Shown here one piece after another: positions 56,951 through 64,000 of a stretch of DNA of 64,000 nt. The translations under genes and the position numbers were made by a program. Below the pieces are notes generated by a model that saw only the letters and a program-made list of their open reading frames with translations, had not been told where the DNA came from and made no database searches. The DNA is from a gamma proteobacterium NOR5-3 (GTDB lineage Bacteria; Pseudomonadota; Gammaproteobacteria; Pseudomonadales; Halieaceae): positions 1,415,738 to 1,479,737 of the forward strand of contig DS999405.1 of assembly GCA_000158155.1 (NCBI GenBank), written 5' to 3'. Each line of letters begins with the position of its first letter. The stretch's first letter is position 1.

Positions 56951-58399
56951 TCAATCCGCGAAACGGTAAAAAGCATCCATCGCGCGATAGAGCATGTGCA
57001 CGTCAACTTTCGAGCTGAGCGCATAGGTAGAATGGATCGACAGAACGGGCACGCCGTAGTCGATCACTTCCATATTGCGCCTCGATAGTGAGTTGCCGAT
57101 GGTCCCGCCCGAAGCCCGTCCTTTGTAGGTGGCGGTCTGCCATTTCACATTGGCATCGTCGAGGTAGGCACGATTCCAGGCCATAAACTCAGAGTTGGCG
57201 TTAAAGCCGCCACCGTAAAGTTTGAGGTTCACGCCATATCCCAAGCGCGGCGCGTTACCCGCCTCCCAGACGCCCGGGTACGTGGGATGCACACCGGGGT
57301 TCACATCCGAGGAAACGACTTTGGTATTGCGCAAAGCCCGGCGCACGTCAATGTCGGTGTAGGCGTCGCCCCGCTCCCGATAGACAAGCTCCGCAAGCAG
57401 ATCCACAAAGTAGTCCGAGTTAGACCCCGTGTTGTTGACGTTGCCCACTTCTTCGTTGTCCACCAGGAACGCTACCGCGGTTCTCTTTGGCTTGCTCTGC
57501 TCTAGAATGGCACGCAGGGCCGTATACGACGACAGCTTATCGTCCTGCCCATAGATGGCCATCATGCCGCGATCAAAGCCCACATCCCGAGGCGCCAGCG
57601 CGGGCACAATCGCCAGCTCCGCTGACACCAGATCCTGTTCATCAATCCCGTACTCCGCTTTCAGGTAACCCAACACAGAATCTTTCAGGGAAGAGTCTGA
57701 GGGTGTGATCGAGGCAATAATCGGATCCAACTCTTCTCCCATGATGACATCCCGGTTGGCGCGTTCACGATAATCATGATCCACGTGGGGTGACAGGTCC
57801 GGAATCATGAACACAGGATCGTCCTCACTCAGACCCACAGAAATCTTTACGCGCTCACCATTCTTTTTATCAACATGCCCCACCAGCGCCAGCGGCAAAT
57901 TCACCCACTGATAGTTCTTGATGCCGCCGTGGCGATAGGTCTGAAACAGCGCGAAGCCCTCTGACTCGTACAGCGGACGCCCCTTTAGCTCCAGCCTTGG
58001 AGAGTCTACATGTGCACCCACCACACGAAAGCCATCGACCATAGGCTCAGAACCCACCACAAAAAGTGTGATCGTTCGCCCTCTATTGACATCATAGTAG
58101 CGATCACCGGGGTTTAAATTGCCGCTCTTCGGCAGCGCCCGAAAGCCCGCTTTCTCGGCAATCCGCACCGCCTCGCTCACAAAGCTGAGTTCGGTTTTGG
58201 CGCGACTCATAAAGTCTTTGTAGTCCTCGGCAAAGGCAAACACGTCACTGCGCTCGTCCTCGGAGATCATCTGCCAGGCCGATTGCGGACCCACAGGCTC
58301 CTGGGCGGTAGTGTTAAGGCTTGGGAACACCAGCGACGCCAATAGCAGCGATGAATAGGTCGAGAGTTTGGTGAGCATCTTGGGGGGCTTCACAGACAT
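56951..58399 (-). CDS. Exported M18-family aminopeptidase
   Basis: 482 residues; the ATG at 58399 lies nine bases after CGGAG (an ATG two codons upstream is alternative). It has a signal peptide (LSTYSSLLLASLVFPS). M18 zinc-site residues are visible: VVGAHVDSPRLELKG (first His), YGQDDKLSSYTAL (bridging Asp), VDNEEVGNVNNTGS (Glu-Glu) and a late His in VLSIHSTYALSS. Most M18 enzymes are cytoplasmic or vacuolar, so a signal peptide is unusual. Its start lies 57 bases after the DUF952 gene. Confidence 0.83.
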   Translation of the reverse strand: MSVKPPKMLTKLSTYSSLLLASLVFPSLNTTAQEPVGPQSAWQMISEDERSDVFAFAEDYKDFMSRAKTELSFVSEAVRIAEKAGFRALPKSGNLNPGDRYYDVNRGRTITLFVVGSEPMVDGFRVVGAHVDSPRLELKGRPLYESEGFALFQTYRHGGIKNYQWVNLPLALVGHVDKKNGERVKISVGLSEDDPVFMIPDLSPHVDHDYRERANRDVIMGEELDPIIASITPSDSSLKDSVLGYLKAEYGIDEQDLVSAELAIVPALAPRDVGFDRGMMAIYGQDDKLSSYTALRAILEQSKPKRTAVAFLVDNEEVGNVNNTGSNSDYFVDLLAELVYRERGDAYTDIDVRRALRNTKVVSSDVNPGVHPTYPGVWEAGNAPRLGYGVNLKLYGGGFNANSEFMAWNRAYLDDANVKWQTATYKGRASGGTIGNSLSRRNMEVIDYGVPVLSIHSTYALSSKVDVHMLYRAMDAFYRFAD

Positions 58400-58456
58400 G
58401 TACATGTTCTCCGGATTGTCGTTTTCAAAATTGCGTGAGCGCAACTGCGGCACTCA

Positions 58457-58936
58457 TCAGTCAGTCACGCCTTCGACCGACAGGAAGGTCCCGTCCTCAG
58501 CACGTATGATGGTGTGAGCTTCAAGTACGGCGCCAGGCTTTATACCGCCAAGAATATGGGGAAACAGCTCGTCCGTGGCGCCTTCAAAATCGGGCGGTAT
58601 ATCGCCCACAGGGGCGGTCCCCTCAAAAATAGTAGTCACACCCGTAGCCGCAAGGCTTTCCACGGTCATACGCAGGCAATACCAGTCTCCCTTGACCTGG
58701 GGATAAAAGTGGTTGGCCACGTTCATGAGTTTCGCCGGGTTAGAGGTACCGTGGGTAAATCCATCTACCTCGTAGGTGGGCGGAAAATACGTTGAGTCAT
58801 CTGCCAGCACCTGATCCCAAAGTTTCGCCTGCACCATATGAAACACATAGGGAAAGCCCGTGGGGTTGAGCGGCTCCTCAGCCGCCGCGACAGACAGCGA
58901 CAGTGTGGTTAAGAACAAAACGAACAAGCGACGCAT
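58457..58936 (-). CDS. DUF952-like protein with signal peptide
   Basis: A 159-residue protein. A signal peptide (MRRLFVLFLTTLSLSVAAAE) precedes a DUF952-like domain: YVFHMVQAKLWDQVL, TYFPPTYEVDGFTHGTSNP and ELFPHILGGIKPGAVLEA near the end. DUF952 proteins are normally cytoplasmic and of unknown role, with a fold related to ADP-ribosyltransferases. An exported version is odd. Probably in one operon with the M18 gene. Confidence 0.65.
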   Translation of the reverse strand: MRRLFVLFLTTLSLSVAAAEEPLNPTGFPYVFHMVQAKLWDQVLADDSTYFPPTYEVDGFTHGTSNPAKLMNVANHFYPQVKGDWYCLRMTVESLAATGVTTIFEGTAPVGDIPPDFEGATDELFPHILGGIKPGAVLEAHTIIRAEDGTFLSVEGVTD

Positions 58937-59001
58937 AAAAGTTCCTTGAATGCCAGGAGGACGGATTGGGTTATTCTTAGTTTACGGAAAAGGAGCTTAG
59001 C

Positions 59002-60588
59002 GTGTTAGCCAACAGATCAAAGCTATTCGGACAGTATTCGATCACCCGCATTGCCGCCGCACTAGGCAGTCTTTTGCTGGGGACAGCCCTGGCAAACCAT
59101 AGCAGCGCAGCAGCCGACATTAGCGCGGTGCAACGCTCCACCCTTGTGCATAACGCCAGAATCATTGATGGATCTGGAACGCCCGCCTATCTGGCGGGTC
59201 TCCGGGTCACCAACGACGTGATTGTTGAGGTTGGCGAACTGTCTCCAAGGCAAGGCGAGAACGTGATCGATGCAAACGGCCTGGTGCTGGCACCGGGCTT
59301 TATCGACACGCACAGTCACCATGACGACGGGGGCGCACTGGCTGGGCGTCCCGACGCCCTACCCCTACTCACCCAGGGCATCACCACCACCGTGTTTGGC
59401 CAGGACGGCGGCCACAACTATCCGTTGAATGATTTCCTTGCTGGCTTTGATCAAAGCCCCACCAGCGTCAATGTGGCGTCTTATGTGGGCCACAACACAT
59501 TGCGTGACCGAGTCATGGGCGATGACGCCAAACGGGTAGCCACCACGGACGAGGTCGATGCTATGCGGGCAATGCTCCAAAAGGAGCTATCTGCAGGGGC
59601 TCTGGGTCTGTCCACCGGGCTGGAATACGAGCCCGGGATCTACTCACAGACTGAGGAGGTCCTGGTGCTTGCCAAAGCCACAGCAGCTCAAGGAGGCCGA
59701 TACATCTCTCACGTAAGATCCGAGGACAGATTCCTGTGGGACGCGATGGATGAAATCATCGAGATCGGCCGACAAACCGGCATGCCTGTGCAAATCTCTC
59801 ATATCAAGCTCGCCGCAAAAAATCTCTGGGGACAGGCACCGACACTGATTAGCAAGCTAGAAGCTGCGCGCGCAGAAGGCATCAACATCACCGCAGACGT
59901 GTACCCCTACGAATATTGGCAATCCACGATGTGGGTTTTGCTGCCCGACCGCAATGCAGACAATCTGGAAGAGATCCAGTTTGTGCTGGAGCAACTGACG
60001 CCGGCGGAAGGCGTAATTTTTACGCGCTTTGAACCCAACCCAAGCTATGTAAATCAATCGGTGGCCGAGATCGCAGCACTTAGGGGCACCTCGGATGTGC
60101 AAACGTTTTCCGATCTTTTAAAAGAGGCCGACGCCTGGTCGCAAGCTCACAACGGTGCTTCCGCGGAATCCATCATGGGAAAGTCCATGACCGAGTCGGA
60201 CATCGAAACCTTTATTGCCTGGGAGCACAGCAACATCTGCACCGATGGCGGCTTTGATGGACACCCCCGGGGACACGGCGCCTTTCCTCGAGTGCTCGCG
60301 CACTATGTTCGCGACACGCAAGTCATCTCTCTGGAGACGGCGGTAGCGGCAATGACGTCGCGCGCGGCTGAGCATTTAGGCCTTACAGATAGAGGCCGCA
60401 TTGCACCGGGCATGAAGGCAGATTTAGTGCTTTTTGATCCTGACACGATTCAAGATCATGCGGGTATTCGCGACGGGCAGGTTCTATCGACGGGTGTTCA
60501 CAGCGTGTGGGTCAATGGACAACTCGTGCTGGAAGATGGCGCGGCGACGGGAACCCACTCCGGCAGGGTCCTGCGCCCCACGCCCTAG
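59002..60588 (+). CDS. N-acyl-D-amino-acid deacylase-like amidohydrolase
   Basis: A 528-residue protein opened by GTG with AAGGAG six to seven bases upstream. After a signal-like segment come HNARIIDGSGTPAYLAGL, the metal site GFIDTHSHHDDGG near 95, VQISHIKLAAKNLWG (Lys/His ligands) near 270 and HPRGHGAFPRVL near 420. These fit the D-aminoacylase group. It probably hydrolyses N-acylated D-amino acids or related amides. Convergent with the YcaQ-like gene. Confidence 0.82.
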   Translation: MLANRSKLFGQYSITRIAAALGSLLLGTALANHSSAAADISAVQRSTLVHNARIIDGSGTPAYLAGLRVTNDVIVEVGELSPRQGENVIDANGLVLAPGFIDTHSHHDDGGALAGRPDALPLLTQGITTTVFGQDGGHNYPLNDFLAGFDQSPTSVNVASYVGHNTLRDRVMGDDAKRVATTDEVDAMRAMLQKELSAGALGLSTGLEYEPGIYSQTEEVLVLAKATAAQGGRYISHVRSEDRFLWDAMDEIIEIGRQTGMPVQISHIKLAAKNLWGQAPTLISKLEAARAEGINITADVYPYEYWQSTMWVLLPDRNADNLEEIQFVLEQLTPAEGVIFTRFEPNPSYVNQSVAEIAALRGTSDVQTFSDLLKEADAWSQAHNGASAESIMGKSMTESDIETFIAWEHSNICTDGGFDGHPRGHGAFPRVLAHYVRDTQVISLETAVAAMTSRAAEHLGLTDRGRIAPGMKADLVLFDPDTIQDHAGIRDGQVLSTGVHSVWVNGQLVLEDGAATGTHSGRVLRPTP

Positions 60589-60589
60589 C

Positions 60590-61804
60590 TTAACTCAACG
60601 CTGCTAACGCCGTGCGCAGGGGTTTCGCCCAACGCTTTGGATACACCTCGGTGAGCGACACAGACTCACAGTCCTGAAACGGCAAAAAGCGCTCGAGAGC
60701 CTCAACGAAGGCCTCCACAACTATGTCCTCGTCGTGATCAAAACGCTCCCAATGCAGCGCCTTGATCTCCAGGTGTTTGGTTTTGCGATGGGCCTTGCAG
60801 TCCATACGCCCCACAAACTCATCGCGAAACAGCAGCGGCAACGAAAAGTACCCGTGCTGACGTTTAGCCTCGGGCACATAGCACTCCAGCTGATAGTCAA
60901 AATCGAACAAGGCTTTGAGCCTGTCTCGTTGAATGACGCTGTTATCGAAGGGCGACAGTATGCGCATCCGATTGCTCACCCGGGGCGTTGATCCATCGAG
61001 CGTACCCGCCTCGATAATCAAGACATCGCCATTGGGCGTCTGGACTTGCTCCAGCGTCTGCCGGGCGAGCCCCTCTTCCACAAGCGCTTTTACTGCCGCG
61101 CGTAAACCGGCACTCTTGCGCAAATAGGTAACACCCCGCAGCGACACGCAGGCGTGACTGCGCAGCTGCTGATCAAGCAGGTACTGTGCAAACTCTTCGT
61201 TACCGGGAGTTCGTGTATCGATGTGATCGGGCAATACCCGCTCAGTGAGGTCATAGGTCTTCTGAAAGCCCTCGCGATCACTGACCATCAAATCGCCTTG
61301 CATATACAGCTGTTCCAGGGCCTTCTTTGCCGGCTTCCAGTCCCACCAACCTTCTCGCCTGGGCTGCTTGCTCTCGAGGTCTCGAGAGCGCAGCGGGCCG
61401 TCACGGCGAATACGGTCCAACAGGTCACGCATCAATGGCTTATCCGGGGACTTGTACCAGTGGATCTGTCCATCTTTGATCGCCTGTTTGTAGGGCAAAG
61501 AAAAACGAAAGTCCGCGATAGGAAGAAAGGCGGCGGCGTGGCTCCAGTACTCAAAAACATCTCGGCTGAGTAGAAGCTGGTTCATCATTGCCGGCTTAAA
61601 GCCAGGCACTCTGGCATGAAGCACATGGTGGTGAGCTCGCTCCACCACCGAAATAGAATCAATCTGCACGTAGCCGATGTGGTTGATTGCCTCAGCGGCC
61701 CCTGCAAGCCCCGTCCCAAAGGCTCGGGCCTGGATCAAACCCTGGGCCGACAAAACCTTACGCCGAAGCTGCGCGAGCTCTTTGGGATGCTTGAGGTATC
61801 TCAT
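60590..61804 (-). CDS. YcaQ/AlkZ-family winged-helix DNA glycosylase-like protein
   Basis: A 404-residue protein of the HTH_42 family. It has the conserved VQIDSISVVERAHHHVLHAR segment near residue 46 (the Q-x-D active motif of AlkZ/YcaQ enzymes), SHAAAFLPIADFRF near 88 and the late region RMRILSPFDNSVIQRDRLKALFDFDY. Family members excise interstrand crosslinks or bulky alkylated bases. The ATG at 61804 begins the homology. It lies ~80 bases from tRNA-Pro. Confidence 0.78.
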   Translation of the reverse strand: MRYLKHPKELAQLRRKVLSAQGLIQARAFGTGLAGAAEAINHIGYVQIDSISVVERAHHHVLHARVPGFKPAMMNQLLLSRDVFEYWSHAAAFLPIADFRFSLPYKQAIKDGQIHWYKSPDKPLMRDLLDRIRRDGPLRSRDLESKQPRREGWWDWKPAKKALEQLYMQGDLMVSDREGFQKTYDLTERVLPDHIDTRTPGNEEFAQYLLDQQLRSHACVSLRGVTYLRKSAGLRAAVKALVEEGLARQTLEQVQTPNGDVLIIEAGTLDGSTPRVSNRMRILSPFDNSVIQRDRLKALFDFDYQLECYVPEAKRQHGYFSLPLLFRDEFVGRMDCKAHRKTKHLEIKALHWERFDHDEDIVVEAFVEALERFLPFQDCESVSLTEVYPKRWAKPLRTALAALS

Positions 61805-61883
61805 GAGTTTGCCCGATAAAACGAGCAGACGATCATACCGCCGGCGACAGGGCTGTGTGCGTTGGAATGTCGAAAGGAAAAAA

Positions 61884-61960
61884 TGGTCGGGACGGCAGGA
61901 TTTGAACCTGCGACCACCACACCCCCAGTGTGGTGCGCTACCAGGCTGCGCTACGCCCCG
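61884..61960 (-). tRNA. tRNA-Pro(GGG)
   Basis: A 77-base cloverleaf with encoded CCA. The acceptor stem is CGGGGCG/CGTCCCG, and the anticodon arm CCACA-CTGGGGG-TGTGG gives anticodon GGG. The T arm is GCAGG-TTCAAAT-CCTGC. Its place after the ihfA-merR block is a common gammaproteobacterial order. Confidence 0.95.
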
Positions 61961-62119
61961 AGTGGTAGAACTTGATCACTTGGCAAGAAACTTCCCCAGT
62001 AATCGAGGCGGCATTATACGCAAGAAATTGGTGCTGACAATGATTGGCGCTCCTACTGGGCTACTATTGGCGCCACCAATGCTTGCGCTGGCTAGGAATA
62101 AAGGCGCCGCAAAGGTTAG

Positions 62120-62485
62120 CTAGCGACCAGGCTTTAACAACTCCAGCAATTCTTCCAGGTCATCAATGGTCTCTTGAATCACTGCATCGATGTGCGTGGG
62201 ATGCACGCCTTTGGTCTTCTCGTCGGTCATACGCTGACGCGCGCCACCGATGGTGTACCCGTCGTCATACAGCAAGGTGCGAATCTGCCGGATGGTGAGA
62301 ACATCCTCACGCTGATAATAGCGACGGTTACCCCGGCGCTTGACCGGTTTAAGCTGCGGAAATTCCTGTTCCCAGTAACGCAGTACGTGCGGCTTTACCG
62401 CACACAGTTCGCTGACCTCACCGATGGTGAAGTAACGCTTGCCCGGAATGGCAGGGAGTTCGTTATTGTGACTCGGTTCCAGCAT
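62120..62485 (-). CDS. MerR-family transcriptional regulator
   Basis: A 121-residue protein. The MerR helix-turn-helix spans residues ~18-55 ([35 protein letters not shown]), and a short helical tail ([18 protein letters not shown]) forms the dimer coil. There is no Cys-based metal site. The start overlaps the end of ihfA by 23 bases, so it is in the pheT-ihfA operon. This gene beside ihfA is conserved in many gammaproteobacteria; its targets are unclear. Confidence 0.88.
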   Translation of the reverse strand: MLEPSHNNELPAIPGKRYFTIGEVSELCAVKPHVLRYWEQEFPQLKPVKRRGNRRYYQREDVLTIRQIRTLLYDDGYTIGGARQRMTDEKTKGVHPTHIDAVIQETIDDLEELLELLKPGR

Positions 62486-62768
62486 ATTCCTCTACTCTGG
62501 CCTTGAGCTTTTGCCCCGGCCTGAAGGTTACCACTCTGCGAGCAGAAATCGGGATTTCCTCTCCCGTTTTTGGGTTACGTCCGGGACGCTGGTTCTTGTC
62601 GCGCAAATCGAAATTGCCAAAACCCGAAAGCTTTACCTGTTCGTTATTCTCCAGGCAGACGCGAATTTCCTCGAAAAACAGCTCGACTATTTCTTTGGCC
62701 TCGCGCTTATTCAGCCCGAGTTCTTCAAATAACCGCTCTGCCATTTCAGACTTGGTCAGTGCGCTCAT
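62463..62768 (-). CDS. ihfA: Integration host factor alpha subunit
   Basis: 101 residues from the ATG at 62768. Clear DNABII protein: [36 protein letters not shown] with the DNA-intercalating [11 protein letters not shown] arm, and [18 protein letters not shown] bends DNA and assists recombination, replication and transcription. It follows pheT as in other gammaproteobacteria. Confidence 0.95.
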   Translation of the reverse strand: MSALTKSEMAERLFEELGLNKREAKEIVELFFEEIRVCLENNEQVKLSGFGNFDLRDKNQRPGRNPKTGEEIPISARRVVTFRPGQKLKARVEEYAGTESQ

Positions 62769-62790
62769 GCTCAACCGTCCCGGTCAGACC

Positions 62791-64000
62791 TTAATTGCGG
62801 AGTTCCGCCTGATAGTTTTCTTTCAGCGAATCAATGACTTGCTGAATACATTTATTGACTTCGTTATCATCAAGGGTGCGCGAATGATCCTGAAAAGTCA
62901 AACCCAGAGCGACACTTTTGCGAGCAGGATCAATACCTTTGCCTTCATACACGTCAAAGAGCCTTAAGTCCCGAAGGTAAGCCCCTGCACTAGCGCGCAC
63001 ATTGGCCAAGAGTTCAGCCGCTGTAACACTCTTGTTCACCACCACCGCTACATCGCGGCGCAGCGCCGGATAGCGCGATACCGGTGCAAACGCAGGGATC
63101 ACTGCAGCACTGAGCAGCTCCAGATCAAGCTCCGCCACCATGACCGGAAGGTCAAAGTCCAAATCCTTTTGTAGAGTCGGGTGCAAAGCACCAATAAAGC
63201 CTACGGTGCTGTCGCCGCGCTTGAGCCAGGCGGTCTGCCCGGGATGAAGCGCGCTGCGCTCCCCTGCTTCGAAGTGAAACGACGCCGCGTCCCCGGTCAA
63301 TTCCAGCAAGGCCTCCACGTCACCTTTAAGATCATAAAAATCGGCGTTACGACTGGGCTCTGCCCAACCCTCGGCAGCCAAAGATCCGGTGATAAGCATG
63401 GCCAGCCCGGGACGCTGGCTGAGTCCATCGGGACCCGGCACGAAACGTAAACCGGTCTCAAACATCCGCACTCTCGGCTGCTGCCGTTTTACATTGTGCT
63501 GTGCTGAGCGCAGCAGACCTGCGAGCAAACTGCTGCGCATCACCGCGTGCTCCGGGGAGATCGGGTTGTTCAGCACAACCGGGGCAACATCGGGATCCAG
63601 CCGCTTTTGAATATCCGCATCCACAAAGCTGTAACAAATCGCCTCGTAGTAATCTCTGGCCACCAGTGCGCGGCGCAGCTGCTTAAGCCGGATCTTTTCT
63701 TCCGGTATTGCCGGAAGCACCACATCGGCACGAATACGCGTCACCGGCAGGTTGTTGTAGCCGTACACTCGCGCAAGTTCTTCCAGAAGATCAGCCTCGA
63801 TACGCAGATCAAAACGCCAGCTCGGCACAGCACATTCCCAACCGCCGTCTACAGCTGCCACCTCCAGACCCACACCACGCAGAATCCGCTCTACGGTTTC
63901 GTCATCAATGGCCACACCCAGCAGCCGCTCAATGCGAGCTCTACGCAGGTGAATCGGTGCCGGAGAAGGTAGATTATGTTCAGACACAGCCTCGGTAATC
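62791..64000 (-). CDS. pheT: Phenylalanyl-tRNA synthetase beta subunit, C-terminal half (cut by window edge)
   Basis: About 403 codons of the C-terminal part; the frame remains open at the right edge. The B5 domain (ARIERLLGVAIDDETVERIL), the catalytic-like core (YEAICYSFVDADIQKRL, RQQPRVRMFETGLRF) and the C-terminal anticodon-binding domain (SRYPALRRDVAVVV, SVALGLTFQDHSRTL) are visible. The gene ends 22 bases before the ihfA start. Confidence 0.95.
   Translation of the reverse strand, partial: ITEAVSEHNLPSPAPIHLRRARIERLLGVAIDDETVERILRGVGLEVAAVDGGWECAVPSWRFDLRIEADLLEELARVYGYNNLPVTRIRADVVLPAIPEEKIRLKQLRRALVARDYYEAICYSFVDADIQKRLDPDVAPVVLNNPISPEHAVMRSSLLAGLLRSAQHNVKRQQPRVRMFETGLRFVPGPDGLSQRPGLAMLITGSLAAEGWAEPSRNADFYDLKGDVEALLELTGDAASFHFEAGERSALHPGQTAWLKRGDSTVGFIGALHPTLQKDLDFDLPVMVAELDLELLSAAVIPAFAPVSRYPALRRDVAVVVNKSVTAAELLANVRASAGAYLRDLRLFDVYEGKGIDPARKSVALGLTFQDHSRTLDDNEVNKCIQQVIDSLKENYQAELRN

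Overview
The window looks like the chromosome of a marine gammaproteobacterium. The pheT-ihfA-merR-tRNA-Pro order at the right edge, the olefin (ole) cluster and the many exported peptidases and amidohydrolases suggest the OM60/NOR5 (Halieaceae) group. That placement is an inference from gene content; no marker gene was compared.

Left arm (1-22060). After the start of a PAS-domain sensor come exported M20 peptidase, RidA-creatininase fusion, SurA-like isomerase plus HupE, M81-like lipoprotein and CapA-like phosphatase genes. A minus-strand run oleA-oleB-oleC-oleD plus a DsrE-like gene follows. OleA condenses two acyl-CoAs, OleD reduces the product, OleC closes a beta-lactone and OleB decarboxylates it to a long-chain cis-olefin. 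Next are an acetolactate-synthase-like enzyme, two membrane proteins, a D-2-hydroxyacid dehydrogenase and a histidine-rich, ZnuD-like TonB receptor behind a small Cys/His protein.

Genomic island (about 22061-46218). The 3' end of tRNA-Arg(ACG) is duplicated at 22061, 24 kb from the intact gene at 46200-46276. A broken tyrosine integrase lies beside the intact tRNA, and a 75-bp direct repeat occurs near both ends. The DNA inside is visibly richer in A/T. Almost all genes run on the minus strand and most have no name: a PD-(D/E)XK protein, an AddA/AddB-like helicase-nuclease pair, a 727-aa protein with a motif shared by a nearby 61-62-aa protein, a Cys-rich microprotein coupled to two unknown genes, a membrane protein with a DHH-like enzyme, a family of tiny proteins in three states of decay, a small alpha/beta hydrolase, a macro-like/DUF4145 protein and three consecutive membrane-anchored coiled-coil proteins. 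The layout resembles a defence island. No known system is recognised in full, so this is where an undescribed system is most likely.

Right arm (46200-64000). This carries tRNA-Arg, a TSUP permease, a CbiM-like membrane protein, FadH, a thioesterase, an AraC-methyltransferase fusion overlapping a drug/metabolite exporter, an aminotransferase, and a second set of exported hydrolases (imidazolonepropionase-like, M18, D-aminoacylase-like). It ends with a YcaQ-like protein, tRNA-Pro, a MerR regulator, ihfA and part of pheT.
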